Source of the DNA: CAZGLR01 sp964526635
GTDB taxonomy: Bacteria; Zixibacteria; MSB-5A5; GN15; JAAZOE01
Assembly (NCBI GenBank): GCA_964526635.1
Contig: CAZGLR010000006.1
Coordinates: forward strand, 1-56,493
Length of the DNA: 56,493 nt
Direction: 5' to 3'
In this document: positions 1-10,700 of the stretch, in pieces
Position numbering within the stretch: position 1 is the first letter of the stretch
Layout of the letters: each line of letters opens with the position of its first letter
Translations under genes and position numbers: made by a program
The notes under the pieces: generated by a model
What the model was told of the DNA's origin: nothing
Seen by the model: the letters and a program-made list of their open reading frames with translations, nothing else
Database searches by the model: none

Positions 1-400
1 AGTATTATTAACTACCGTGCCGGAGTAAGCTGAGATGCATGATATTCGCCTGCTTCAGTTCGGGGGAAACGGTACAAGACAATAGTTTGAACCATCGCGT
101 GAGGATGGTAAAAAACCCCTGCCAGGGTTATCCGGGTGAAGACAAACCCTGCGGGACGCGGTTTCGATACCTCATATTCCGCCATACAAACCGTGAGTTA
201 AGAGTTACGCATAATCAACATACCCGTGCTCAACCGTGTGAAAGGTTGCAACTGCTCGTATGGGACATCACAGTCGAGGCACCTTGGTCTGTATTGCTCG
301 GAGAGAGTTGTGGATCGGGTATGTTTATTAGTATATCAAGTTATTTTTTGCGTGTAAGGAGTTAACTGCAATCCATGACTCATTGTGAAGGGAGAATTAC
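1..400. other. Left-edge non-coding stretch
   Basis: I see no convincing gene here. A 108-codon plus-strand open frame (39-365) has no ribosome binding site, no recognisable domain and an atypical composition. The last bases hold the Shine-Dalgarno sequence (GGGAGA, eight bases before the ATG) of the gene at 401. No clear promoter or terminator was recognised. Confidence 0.4.
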
Positions 401-3400
401 ATGAGTAGGAAATTTTGGGCAACGTTCCTCCTCTCCTTTGCGTTGCTGACGCTGTTGTCGGTGTCGATGATTTCGGCTGCCGATCAGGCGTTTGTACGCG
501 CTCACGAGCGGGCTGCGCTTCCTATCCGTCATGCGCCGATTTATGGTGCGACGGGTGCGGAGACCGGTCAGTTTGTGACCAAAGGCGGTGACAACGTGTC
601 AATGCTCGGTGTGGTTTCCACCACTGCCGTTGGTAATGAAATTGGTACAACCGCTTATGATTATCAGCATAACTGTACGATGGGACATCAGATCGAACAT
701 CGTGGCACCAGCTTCATCCATTTCGACTGGATGGATCAGCCGGATTTCATTATCCCGGGTGATCGCGGTTCGCAGGTGCAGTCGTATGATCTGACCGGCT
801 GTTCCTTCTCGTTCGATCCGGGCGGCAAACGCGCCTCGGTCGACTATTCCGGTTATGTTAATATCGATGCCGATCAGGGCGGATGTGCGATTCCCGTGGC
901 TCACGAAGGTGACCCGCTGGAACCGCGCGCGTTCTGGGACTTCTGTGCCGGCGCCCCGGTCGGTCTGTTCAGTTCCGACGCCCCGTCCGATATCTACGGT
1001 TACTACCAGACTAGTGGTACCGGACCGGGTAACGAAAACATCTGGCCGGTTGTTGACTGGCAGATCGGAACCCAGAATGTGCTGCATTTTGTCTGCTGCG
1101 AAACCGGCGGTGCTGCCGGCGATCCGCAGACGATCAGCTATTATCGTCGTGTTGGCGGTTATGGTACCGGTGCCGGTACCTGGTCGGCCCAGCGCGTTAT
1201 CGATACGGTCATGAACATCAACCCGACCGTGTCGGCCTCGTCGGTTTCCGACAAGGTTATGATTGCCTGGAACGCGCCGTGCGATTTTGTACGCGACACA
1301 CCGGCTGAGTTCGACAATCAGTATGAAAACGACGTCTGGTATGCCGAAGCCAATGATCAGGGTGCTGCCTGGGTCACCGGTCAGGCCAACGGTTCGATCG
1401 GCCATGAAGTCGATCTGGGCACGATCACCGGCGCCAATGTTTCGCAGTTCCCGCGGGGCGCCAGCTATCGCGCGTATTGCGATATGGCCGCTTTGATCAC
1501 CACCGATGACGAATGTCACGTCGTCTTTAGTGGCCGTGAATGGGATGTCACCGATACCGATACCCTGTTGTTCCGTCGTAATGGTATCATCTATCACTGG
1601 TCCACCGACAATCCGCAGCTGCGTCAGGTTGTCAAGGCTGACTGGGATAGTGGTGGTTCCTGCTTTGCCCATGCCTGGAGCGCCGACGTCGCCAAGATGT
1701 CGATTTCCGAGTGTGACGGCAAGCTCTACTGTCTCTACACCCAGTTCGGCAACGCCGATGCGCCGTGTGAAGACAAGAGTGATGAAAACTACATGAATGG
1801 CGAACTGTATATCTCGGCCTCGCCGGACGGTGGTCTCAACTGGGACCGTGGTCAGAACCTGACCACCTCCGAAACTCCGGGCTGTGCCGCTGGTGACTGT
1901 GAATCCGATTACTGGGCCTCCATGGCTCGCTTCGGACGCACCCAGGTCGGCAATTGCCCTGATGAAGGCCTTGTCGACGGGGAGCAGTATCTCGACATTC
2001 TCTACATCAACGACCGTCATGCCGGTGGTATCTCCCAGGAAGAAGGCGCCTGGACGACCAACCCGGTTATGTGGCTGTCAACCGATTGTCGTGACGTTGT
2101 GGTTGAACCGTTGTATTCCGACGATGCCGGTACCGGCTTCGGAGAATGCTACGAAGACGCTATTCTCTGGGTTACCCCGGGTAACAGCGATGCTCGTACG
2201 GTTGAAGTGATCAACACCGGTTTGGCCAACAACACCTACGCTATCACGTTCAATTACACTGCGCCGTATACGAACTGGATTTCTCTGACTTCCGGTTCGG
2301 CCAGTGGTGTGCTGCCGTCCGGCGGTACGCCGGTGAATTTCGAATTCACCTTCACCGATCCGGGTGTGGCTCCGACTCCGGGTACTGCTTTTGGTGAAAT
2401 CGTTGTGACGCATGACGCGGTCAACAGCCCGCGGATCATCCCGGTCTGCCTGCTGGTTGCCGACGAACTGCAGTTGCCGGAAACCACTATCCTGTCAACG
2501 ACCTGCAAAGACCTCCGTGTCTATAACAACGGTCAGTTGTCGAACAACGCTACCGGTAACGCGATGGATTTCAACGCCGACTGCGATACGTTCAATGCCA
2601 ATACGCTCTCCAGCATCTATCTGTATGATGGCGGCCCGTATGTTGGTCGTGTCGATGGTTCCGATACGTTGAAGTTCACTAACTATTCTTCGACCTGGCT
2701 CGATGAATTCGGTATGCGACCGCTGACGCCGTTTACGACCGATGACACCGATCCGAATTACACCTATGTCTCTTCCGAATTCGCGACTGCTGATACGACC
2801 ATGGGTCTGATCGTTGAATACTGGGTGCCGAAAGATGCCGGCGACTGCGACTTTATCCTGTCGCGTCAGTCTCTGTTCAACCTCACCGGTTCCACGCTCA
2901 CCGGCGTGGCGTTCGGTGAATTCATTGACTGGGACGTCCCGTCTGATTCGGGTTCCAACAACGGTTCCGGTTTTGATATCGCCAACAAGCTGATCTATCA
3001 GTTTGGTGGTGAATACAATCAGGACGATTCCACCGAAAACCTGTGTCCGCAGGAATCCGATGATCGTTATGCCGGTCTGTTCATCCTTGATGACAGCCCG
3101 ACTGTGCCGAAGAATGCGCAGACGCTCGATAACGCGACCTGGGTGTACACCACTGGTCCGTTTGGCGGCGAAGCGCCGCTTGCGGCTGGTCCGACTTATG
3201 CCAAGATGGTGACCGACGAGGGCTATGCGGCCTGGAGCTCGACCGCTCCGGAATCGCTTTACACCGACCTTTCGATGCTGGTGACTTTTGGTGTCTATGA
3301 TCTCGGCGCTACTGACACTGTTTCAGTTGTCAAAGCTCTGTTCACCACCAAGGATTACACGGCGTCGTATTTCACTGATGTTAAGGCGTTGATCGATGCC

Positions 3401-3652
3401 TTCGCCGACTGTGCTCTCAATGGCAACTGCGGCGGCGGCTGCTGTGATACGCCGGGTGACGCCAATGACGACGGCGGCGTCAATGTTGGTGACGGTGTGT
3501 ACATCATTAACTTCGTCTTCAAGGGCGGTCCGGCTCCGGTCTGTCCGCAGGAAGGCGACGCCAATGCTGATGGCGGCATCAACGTCGGTGACGGCGTGTA
3601 CATCATTAACTTCGTGTTTAAGGGCGGCCCGGCACCGGTGTGCGGTCCGTAA
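401..3652 (+). CDS. Secreted beta-propeller-like protein with C-terminal dockerin repeats
   Basis: This is a 1083-residue exported protein. An N-terminal signal peptide (about residues 1-26: K-R charge, hydrophobic core, cleavage near ISAA-D) is visible. The first half resembles a sialidase/BNR-type propeller: it has an Asp-box (S474-P-D-G-G-L-N-W481) and repeated WSTD/WYAE-like strands. Around residues 600-690 lies an Ig-like segment, followed by an unassigned beta-rich region. The C-terminus (about 1019-1083) holds two near-identical dockerin-type calcium-loop repeats, GDANxDGGxNVGDGVY followed by IINFVFKGGPAPV. A GGGAGA Shine-Dalgarno sequence fixes the start. The dockerin repeats are known in FCB genomes but their partners are unclear, and no cohesin gene is present here. 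Enzymatic activity is not established. The protein is cysteine-rich, consistent with an extracytoplasmic location. Confidence 0.8.
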   Translation: MSRKFWATFLLSFALLTLLSVSMISAADQAFVRAHERAALPIRHAPIYGATGAETGQFVTKGGDNVSMLGVVSTTAVGNEIGTTAYDYQHNCTMGHQIEHRGTSFIHFDWMDQPDFIIPGDRGSQVQSYDLTGCSFSFDPGGKRASVDYSGYVNIDADQGGCAIPVAHEGDPLEPRAFWDFCAGAPVGLFSSDAPSDIYGYYQTSGTGPGNENIWPVVDWQIGTQNVLHFVCCETGGAAGDPQTISYYRRVGGYGTGAGTWSAQRVIDTVMNINPTVSASSVSDKVMIAWNAPCDFVRDTPAEFDNQYENDVWYAEANDQGAAWVTGQANGSIGHEVDLGTITGANVSQFPRGASYRAYCDMAALITTDDECHVVFSGREWDVTDTDTLLFRRNGIIYHWSTDNPQLRQVVKADWDSGGSCFAHAWSADVAKMSISECDGKLYCLYTQFGNADAPCEDKSDENYMNGELYISASPDGGLNWDRGQNLTTSETPGCAAGDCESDYWASMARFGRTQVGNCPDEGLVDGEQYLDILYINDRHAGGISQEEGAWTTNPVMWLSTDCRDVVVEPLYSDDAGTGFGECYEDAILWVTPGNSDARTVEVINTGLANNTYAITFNYTAPYTNWISLTSGSASGVLPSGGTPVNFEFTFTDPGVAPTPGTAFGEIVVTHDAVNSPRIIPVCLLVADELQLPETTILSTTCKDLRVYNNGQLSNNATGNAMDFNADCDTFNANTLSSIYLYDGGPYVGRVDGSDTLKFTNYSSTWLDEFGMRPLTPFTTDDTDPNYTYVSSEFATADTTMGLIVEYWVPKDAGDCDFILSRQSLFNLTGSTLTGVAFGEFIDWDVPSDSGSNNGSGFDIANKLIYQFGGEYNQDDSTENLCPQESDDRYAGLFILDDSPTVPKNAQTLDNATWVYTTGPFGGEAPLAAGPTYAKMVTDEGYAAWSSTAPESLYTDLSMLVTFGVYDLGATDTVSVVKALFTTKDYTASYFTDVKALIDAFADCALNGNCGGGCCDTPGDANDDGGVNVGDGVYIINFVFKGGPAPVCPQEGDANADGGINVGDGVYIINFVFKGGPAPVCGP

Positions 3653-3729
3653 GCACGGCAGTTGATAAAAAATGGTGATACCGGCGAGGTACAATTCGCC
3701 TGTATTACGGCTTTTTGACAAGTCCTGTG

Positions 3730-3763
3730 GATGCCGTGCCGGGTTACCGGCACGGCATCTTTA
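3730..3763 (+). terminator. Strong hairpin terminator after the dockerin protein
   Basis: A perfect 13-bp stem (3730-3742 with 3747-3759) closes on a GTTA loop and is followed by a short T stretch. It lies about 78 bases after the stop codon of the upstream gene. The rest of the 324-base interval before the next gene is AT-rich and shows no gene. Confidence 0.7.
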
Positions 3764-3976
3764 CTGTCTGATACCTGTCAGGTTCCCGGTCAAGTGGCTA
3801 AATTGGCCTGAGACAATAAAATAATCGAATCTTATGCCGATAAAAAAGTTAGCATATCGGTCCTGCAAATTGGCCCGTTGATTCGTATTTATGTTGATAC
3901 ATTTATCACGACATATTCGGCCACCCAAACACCGTTTTGACCGAAGAACGCGACGTTCAAACATGGGAGTATTTCC

Positions 3977-6325
3977 ATGCGCATGAAAGTACTAACAGCT
4001 TTGCTCTGCATACTGGCGCTTTCGGCCTCAGCCTTTGCACTCAGTGTCCCCGGTTTTTCGGACGCTCAGCGCAAATTCGAGGTTAAGGGCCAGTTTATCG
4101 TCCAATTCTCAGATGACGCACAAGTGGCCGGAGTGGACAAGGGATTCGGCATGTTCCGTCTGGGCGTGTCGTCCGTTGACCGTCTTCTCGACGCCCATCA
4201 GGCGACCGAGGTGCGGCCTTTGTTTCCGACCAAAGTCGGAACCAAAAACACAGCCAGCCGCTTTTATGTCATCAGCATCGACGAAACTCAGGATGATGCC
4301 TCGTTCCGCCAGGATATGATGGCTGACCCCAATGTCGTCTATATCCAGAATGACATCATCTGTATGGTCGACGCCACCCCCAATGATCCCTCTTACGGCA
4401 ACCAGTGGTTCCATTACCAGGCCTCGCGCAAAGATATTCATTCGCAGGAAGCCTGGGATGTGGAAGTCGGTTCCGACGACGTGATCATTGCCATCATCGA
4501 TTCGGGTGTTCTCTATAATCACCCTGATCTGCGGGATAATATCTGGGTTAATCCCGCCGAAGACCTCGATGGTGATGAGGTCGTCTGGGATTCCACTGAT
4601 ATCAATGGCGTCGATAATGACGGCAACGGTTATGTCGATGATTTTATCGGTTATGACTTCATCCAGAGTGTCGGCGGCGAAGGCTGGCCGGGTGAGGATA
4701 TCAGCGGCAGGGACAATGACCCGAAAGACTTTAACGGCCATGGCACGCATGTGGCGGGCATCGCCGCCGCGGTAAGCAACAATAACGCGGGCGTCGCCGG
4801 TGTGGCCGGCGGCTGGGGCGGACCCTACTGGGATCGTGGAGCTCGCATTATGTGCCTGCGCGCCGGGTATTCCGCGCCGCATCCGGATTTTGGCTGGGAA
4901 ACCGGTTTTTTGGTCATGTCGGCCGTTGCCGAAGCGGTTCAATACGCTGCTGACAACGGCGCTGACGTTGTCAACTATTCAGCCGGATCGTCATGGACCG
5001 CCTCTCTGCAGGTGGCCTACAATAATCTGAATAATGCCGGGATTTCGTTCTGTGCCTCAGCCGGTAACGAGGGCAGCGGGATCGGTGACGACTATTTCGA
5101 TACCGCCCCCGGTGTTATCGTGGTGGCCTGGACGACAGTTGGTGACGGCAAAGCCGGCGATTCCAACTATGGCGCCTGGGTCGATATCGCCGCCCCGGGT
5201 TCAGGTATTTACGCGACCTATTCAGATCATTACAATGCAACTTATGCCAGTTTGTCGGGAACATCGATGTCGTCGCCATGCGTGGCCGGCGCGGTCGCAA
5301 TCGCGAAGTCGGTTTATCCGCAATACGACAAGACAGTGCTCGATACGATGGTAGTCAACAATGCTGATCCGCTGGTCGGTGAGTTCTACTATGATTCCGG
5401 GCTGCTGGGCAGTGGACGCCTGAATGTCTGGAATGCCATACAGAATACGCCCAAGGCGGAGTTTACCGCGCTGAATGCAATTGGCTCAGCGCCACTTACG
5501 GTCGATTTTGCCGATGCCTCCCCGGCTGCCACATCATGGACCTGGGATTTTGGCGATGGCGCCAAAGCGGTCAACGGTGACCCCAATACCCAGCATATCT
5601 ACAATGATGCCGGCGTGTACTCGGTCAGTTTGACTGTTGACGACGCCAACGGTACCGACGTGGAAATGAAGAAAAACCTGGTCTATGTTTCCGGTGATAC
5701 GATTTATTCGGACATCGAGACAATGCCGGGCGCTACCTCGACGGCTATCCCGATCCGCATCAAAAACACCGTCCCGCTGGAATATCTCTTCATGGTCATC
5801 CAATGGCCGGTCAGTGGCGATGTCACTCTGGCCTTCAATGATCTCGATTCAACCGGCACGGTCAGTGAAAACTTCCAGCGAGTGCAGATCACCAATCAAC
5901 TGGTCTACAAAATGGGTATCGAATTTATCCCGACCGCACCGAATACGACAAGTATGGATCCGTTGATGCCGGGCGATCATCACCTGGTCGATTTGTACTT
6001 CACGGCCACCGGCAACGGCACTGCTGAGCTGACAACCACGACCTTCAGCGGTAAATCGACCGAAATGACCAGTATTTACGGTCATGAGATCGAGCCGGCC
6101 TTTGAGACGATTTCGATCACAATCGGCCAGCGCGGGGATGCCAACGGCGATGGCTCCATTAACGTTGGTGATGCTGTCCATATTATCAACTACGTCTTCA
6201 AGGGCGGACCGGCGCCGGTGAGTGATTATAACGGGGATGCCAATGCCGACGACAATATCAACGTGGGAGATGGCGTTTACCTGATTAACTTCGTCTTCAA
6301 CGGTGGCCCGCCGCCGCCGCAGTAA
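3977..6325 (+). CDS. Secreted subtilisin-like serine protease with PKD domain and dockerin repeats
   Basis: This is a 782-residue S8 peptidase. It has a signal peptide (about 1-21, cut after SAFA) and a short N-terminal inhibitor-like propeptide (about 30-130). The catalytic domain carries the full triad: Asp175 in AIIDSGV, His255 in NGHGTHVAG and Ser430 in SGTSMSSP, with oxyanion-hole Asn364 in SAGNEG. A PKD domain follows (about 492-572, motif TWDFGDG), then a cohesin-fold-like beta domain (about 573-715), then two dockerin-type repeats (about 719-782). The start is supported by GGGAG upstream. By family it should degrade proteins outside the cytoplasm. The dockerin ending is the same as in the gene before it, suggesting a shared mode of anchoring or sorting. 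All catalytic residues are intact. Confidence 0.9.
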   Translation: MRMKVLTALLCILALSASAFALSVPGFSDAQRKFEVKGQFIVQFSDDAQVAGVDKGFGMFRLGVSSVDRLLDAHQATEVRPLFPTKVGTKNTASRFYVISIDETQDDASFRQDMMADPNVVYIQNDIICMVDATPNDPSYGNQWFHYQASRKDIHSQEAWDVEVGSDDVIIAIIDSGVLYNHPDLRDNIWVNPAEDLDGDEVVWDSTDINGVDNDGNGYVDDFIGYDFIQSVGGEGWPGEDISGRDNDPKDFNGHGTHVAGIAAAVSNNNAGVAGVAGGWGGPYWDRGARIMCLRAGYSAPHPDFGWETGFLVMSAVAEAVQYAADNGADVVNYSAGSSWTASLQVAYNNLNNAGISFCASAGNEGSGIGDDYFDTAPGVIVVAWTTVGDGKAGDSNYGAWVDIAAPGSGIYATYSDHYNATYASLSGTSMSSPCVAGAVAIAKSVYPQYDKTVLDTMVVNNADPLVGEFYYDSGLLGSGRLNVWNAIQNTPKAEFTALNAIGSAPLTVDFADASPAATSWTWDFGDGAKAVNGDPNTQHIYNDAGVYSVSLTVDDANGTDVEMKKNLVYVSGDTIYSDIETMPGATSTAIPIRIKNTVPLEYLFMVIQWPVSGDVTLAFNDLDSTGTVSENFQRVQITNQLVYKMGIEFIPTAPNTTSMDPLMPGDHHLVDLYFTATGNGTAELTTTTFSGKSTEMTSIYGHEIEPAFETISITIGQRGDANGDGSINVGDAVHIINYVFKGGPAPVSDYNGDANADDNINVGDGVYLINFVFNGGPPPPQ

Positions 6326-6344
6326 AAAAGAGGGATTTTTCTAC

Positions 6345-6372
6345 TTGACTGGTAGAGTAATTTTTGTAATAT
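6345..6372 (+). promoter_or_regulatory. Sigma70-like promoter for the T9SS-CTD protein
   Basis: TTGACT (6345-6350) and TAATAT (6367-6372) are separated by 16 bases, close to the bacterial housekeeping consensus. The position between two genes and upstream of a gene with a good ribosome binding site supports the call. Confidence 0.45.
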
Positions 6373-6399
6373 GCTTTCGCTGATCCGCCTGAGAACTCG

Positions 6400-6426
6400 C
6401 CTCTGACGGGTCCTCCCCGTCAGAGG
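6400..6426 (+). other. Perfect hairpin in the 5' leader
   Basis: An 11-bp perfect stem (6400-6410 with 6416-6426) closes on TCCTC. It has no T tract after it, so it is not a typical terminator. It lies between the predicted promoter and the start at 6510 and would be part of the mRNA leader. Its TCCT-type loop recurs in palindromes elsewhere in this window. Confidence 0.5.
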
Positions 6427-6509
6427 ATTATCCTGGCCGAAAAGCGAGCAACGGTATATAAACAAGAAATCACCGCGCACCACGGTGCGTTGTGCATGGA
6501 GGCAAGCAT

Positions 6510-7484
6510 ATGAAATGTAAACTGGTAATGCTGGCAGCCCTGGCGCTGCTTCTTTCCTTTAGCTTGATTCAGGCGGCCGACTCGGTTCAGGTATCAATCT
6601 ATGATGTGGCTCGTGGGCGGACGCTGGTTCCCGATGTCGATACCATCTATATCGACAACACGACACCGCTGACATACCGGATGGAGTTCGGCTTGGAAAA
6701 CGATGCCAAACTGGGCGGTCTGTCGCTTGGTTTTATCACGACCCTGGCCCTTGGCTCGGATATCACCCTTGACTACCAGAGTCAGGGTACGCCCGATGGT
6801 GCCACGATTATCTCTCCCGGTCATCTGACGATCGTCAGCGGCAGCCGCATGCACCCGGCCAACACGGTCTTGGATTTGGGCGGTTTCCAATATGACGAGT
6901 CGTCGAATGATTATGATGGTATCCTTCCGGATACCAACTTCTTCGGTGGCGCGGCTTTTAACGGCGGCGTTCTTGCGGGCCCGATGCAAACCATGGTTCA
7001 GGTCTGGTTCAATGTCGTCAGCGGCTCTGAGATTTTGACGCTCGATACTCTTTGTATCGACAGTGGCTTTGTTCCGCCCGCTGGGGAGTTCCTGTTTATC
7101 GACGAGTTTGCGGCGTCGGTCTTCCCGGGATTCAGCGGCAAGATCTGCTTCCCGGTCGGTGATATCAGCCTGAGTCCGGCTGATAATGAAACCAAGCCGG
7201 TGGCCTATGCATATGATCTCGGGCAGAACTATCCGAACCCGTTCAACCCCGAAACCAAGATCAAATTCAGCCTGGAACGGAAAGAAAATGTGAACCTGTC
7301 GGTATTCAACATTCTCGGTCAGCATGTCCGCACGCTGGTCGATGGTGAGCGTGAAGCCGGCCCGCAGGAAATTACCTGGGACGGTACCGATGAAGCCGGC
7401 AAGCAAGTGGCCTCGGGCATCTATTTCTATCGCCTGTCAAGCGACAAGTTTGTCGAGACCCGCAAGATGGCCCTGATGCGCTAA
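6510..7484 (+). CDS. Secreted protein with T9SS type A-like C-terminal sorting domain
   Basis: This 324-residue protein has a signal peptide (about 1-22, cut after IQA), a central beta-rich domain of unknown role (about 25-225), and a C-terminal domain of the Por-secretion type: QNYPNPFNP near residue 240, then an FNILGQ strand, WDGTDEAG and the final GIYFYRL segment ending RKMALMR. In characterised Bacteroidota such domains direct export by the type IX system and surface attachment; whether that holds here is inferred. The ATG at 6510 is preferred over an upstream GTG because GGAGG sits seven bases before it. The central domain is similar in style to a segment near the C-terminus of the next large protein (about residues 940-1100). 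Function of the passenger is unknown. Confidence 0.8.
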   Translation: MKCKLVMLAALALLLSFSLIQAADSVQVSIYDVARGRTLVPDVDTIYIDNTTPLTYRMEFGLENDAKLGGLSLGFITTLALGSDITLDYQSQGTPDGATIISPGHLTIVSGSRMHPANTVLDLGGFQYDESSNDYDGILPDTNFFGGAAFNGGVLAGPMQTMVQVWFNVVSGSEILTLDTLCIDSGFVPPAGEFLFIDEFAASVFPGFSGKICFPVGDISLSPADNETKPVAYAYDLGQNYPNPFNPETKIKFSLERKENVNLSVFNILGQHVRTLVDGEREAGPQEITWDGTDEAGKQVASGIYFYRLSSDKFVETRKMALMR

Positions 7485-7514
7485 GCGCGTCTGCTCATTC
7501 TGCAGGTAAGTTTG

Positions 7515-7546
7515 AAACCCCGGACCGGTCTGGTTCGGGGTTTTTT
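7515..7546 (+). terminator. Intrinsic terminator
   Basis: A 12-bp GC-rich stem (7515-7526 with 7532-7543, one G-T pair) is followed by a run of six T. It closes the transcript of the preceding gene. Confidence 0.75.
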
Positions 7547-7642
7547 ATTGTCCATGATCATAGAATGAGCAGTTGTTGCGTACAACCAGTCTGGCAGCAT
7601 CATCTGTATCTGTGGAAAAGAGCATACTTGTCCATTTGGAGC

Positions 7643-7669
7643 AAGCCCCCGCCGACCGGGGGCTTTTTT
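7643..7669 (+). terminator. Second intrinsic terminator
   Basis: A perfect 9-bp stem (AAGCCCCCG, 7643-7651, with 7657-7665) is followed by a T tract. Two terminators in tandem separate the preceding gene from the next, so the two genes are probably transcribed independently. Confidence 0.7.
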
Positions 7670-7676
7670 GTGTAAA

Positions 7677-7707
7677 TTGAGGCGGTCAAACAGCTTTGGC
7701 GTATAAT
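7677..7707 (+). promoter_or_regulatory. Promoter for the cadherin-like repeat protein
   Basis: A perfect TATAAT (7702-7707) lies 19 bases after TTGAGG (7677-7682), directly behind the tandem terminators. The wide spacer is a weakness. A further TTGACA at 7712 with TACTTT 16 bases later could be an overlapping alternative. Confidence 0.4.
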
Positions 7708-7777
7708 TATATTGACACTATGGGGAAATACCCTACTTTTATCTCGGGTGTCGAGCTTACATGCAGTTAGGGATCAT

Positions 7778-10700
7778 ATGCCGCGATTTTACATCATTCT
7801 ATTCTTCATTTACCTGATTACAACGTCGGTTGCTTTGGGTCAAAATAATCCCCCCATCTGGGATCCGGTCAACGATACGACGATCCTCGAGGGTCAGACC
7901 CTGACGTTGAATTTACAGGCAAATGATGATGATTTGCTCGATAATCTTGTCATCACATATCTGGCTGTCCCCGGAGATTCGAGTGATGTCACGTTCACCG
8001 ATGTCGGCGGCGGCTCGGCGACGTTTGTGTATACACCCGGCTATGATGCCGAAAACGATTCTGTGCATATTTTCACGTTTGTCGTTACCGATGGCACCGA
8101 CGATGATTCGCTGACAGTAAATATTACGGTTGTCGATTTTGATCCCCTGCCGGAAATTGATCCGATTCCGGATACGTCGGTGGTCGAGGGCGATACCCTT
8201 GAGTTGGATATTACGGCCCTGGATCCGGATGGCAGCGATATAGATATTCTGATTCTTGGTGACGATCTCGAACCGAACATGACATTCTTCCCGTCGGGGT
8301 CTCCCGGGCCGGGTGAAGCGCAAATAACATTCAGGTTTATACCGGAGTTTTATCAGGCGGGAATTTATAAAATCAGGGTTTATGCAACACCATTTTTGCA
8401 ACCCAACAATCGCCTTGATTCGGCCGAGTTTACGGTAACTGTTATCGAGGCCGGGAATCAGCCGCCGGAGATTTTTGCTGAGATTGATACATTGATCACG
8501 CTCGAGGGCGAAATTGATACTCTGCTGATTACCGCCGCCGATCCCGATTCTACGGTTCCCCACATCAGCTTCGTGGCGCCATTGATCGACAATGCTGTCT
8601 TTGTCGACAGCGGCAATGGCGCGGCGACTGTTTTCTTCTCCCCCGATGCCGCCCAGATTGGTGATACCGGGACAATTACGTTTATCGCCATAGATTCCAC
8701 CGAAATCGGGGCGATTCTCGAGGACAGTATCGATGTGACATTCGTCGTCATCGGTCCCAATCTGCCGCCGGAATTGACCCCGCTGCAAGACGATACCGTC
8801 TATGCCGATGAACCGCTGGCACCGTTTTTTGTGATTGCGATCGACTCCCTGAGTAAATCGGTAGTGATAACCGCGGATCCGGTACCGAACAGCAACTTTG
8901 ATTTTCAGGGGCAGTCTGCCGAAGCGACGTACCGTGGTATTTTCAATTTTACGCCCGATACTACCCAGATCGGCGATATTTCAGTCGGCTTTTATGCCAG
9001 CGACGGCAACAGCGCCGATACGGTCTTCAAAAACATTACTGTTCTTCCCCCGCGCAATAAGCCGCCGAGGTTCGATTTTCCGCCGGCTGACACGACCTTT
9101 ACTGTCATCGAGCTCGATTCGTTGATCGTGCCCATCGGCGCCACTGATCCTGAATCTGATTCGGTTGAGTTTTCGATAGTGGATGATACCCTGGCCAGCG
9201 ATACGCTGATTTATACCGGACGTGATACAACGCAGTATCAGGCGGCCTACATTTTTGTCCCAACGCAGGAGCAGGCCGGAAATTACCAGATTCAGATTCA
9301 GGCCGTTGATTTCCCTGATGTTATTGATGATCAGCGTGATACAACCCTGACGTTCAATATTGTCGTCGAAGAACTTAATCCTGCGCCGACTTTCACCGCA
9401 CCGGATTCGACGTCTTTCAGCGTCAATGAATTACAACAACTGGAGATTATCTTCGCGGCATCGGATCCCCGCGATGATATTATCACATTCTCGATTGTCG
9501 ATGATACGCTTGCTATCGATACCCTGATCAATCTCGGCAATGATTCGGCCCGTTATACCATATCACCGGGCGTAACCGATGGCGATGTGTACTCGATCAC
9601 GATTCTGGCCAGCGACAGCGCGTCCAATGATATTGACATCCAGCAAGTCCAACTGACTGTCACGATAACAGTTATCGACATCAATCCACCGCCGGTTATA
9701 GATGATATTATGTCCTGGGTGGTCAATGAGGGAACAACAATCATTGACACGATAACAGCTTCACCGGCTGGACCGGATCGGCAGATACCGGAATTGTCAA
9801 TAGAGCCGCCGGCGGCGGGCATCGGCGATGGTATTGGCAGTTATTTCTTCCGTGATCAGGGCGATGGCTCGGCGTTGTTTGATTATACTCCGGGATTTGC
9901 GTTAACCGATGGAACCACAACGACATTGAAATTCTTCGTTACAGCCCGCGACAGTTTCTCGGATACGACTGTCAGTTTCAATGTGACAGTCAGCAATATC
10001 CCCAAAAACATCAACGACATCGGTGAGGCCGATTCGGTTGTACTGGAAACCGACGGCTGGTGGGCTGGCGACGACATACTGGCCTTGCGATGCCGTATCT
10101 GGAACGATTCGATCGTGACCGGCGGGCTGACCGGATTTTCCTGGAGCGATCCCGATTTGGAATGTGATTCGATTGTCTATGGTTCACTTCTGGATTCGGC
10201 GCAGTATCGTAACTCGTTTATATTTAACGACAGCCTGCTGTTTTCGGTGGAATTTCTCTTTTTCGACAGCATGGGTATCGCGCCGTCGGGCGGCGAGTAT
10301 TTTACCGCCTTTTTCCATCATCTAAATCCCGCCCAATGGAAGCGCGGCAACACAGTTTATTTTGATTCCAGTAAGGTTGGCAATAACGGCGCCTTTGTTC
10401 TCGATAACAAACTGCGGGCGACAATGCCCGGCCTGCTGCCGGATGTGAGGGCGTTTTTCAACAAGGCGCCCAACACCTACCCGCCATTTATGATCAATGA
10501 ACAGGTGCGGGCGGCCTTTGATTCCAGTTCGGTGGCAGTCTATGATGTGAATGATGGTGTCTATTTATCACCCGAGGATACTATCTATACCGGTATCAAT
10601 GCCGATGGGCAGCCATATCGGTATCAACTCCATATTCGACTCGAAAACCCGGAAACACTCAGTGATGTATCGTTGGGGCTGGTCTTGTCATCCACCGACG

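Noticed and set aside
39..365. Open frame of 108 codons at the left edge
   Set aside because: No ribosome binding site, no hydrophobic or domain pattern and unusual composition.
599..2020. Long minus-strand open frame (473 codons) opposite the dockerin protein
   Set aside because: It is antisense to a gene with signal peptide, ribosome binding site and domains. Its translation has no recognisable fold and it arises from codon bias of the true gene.
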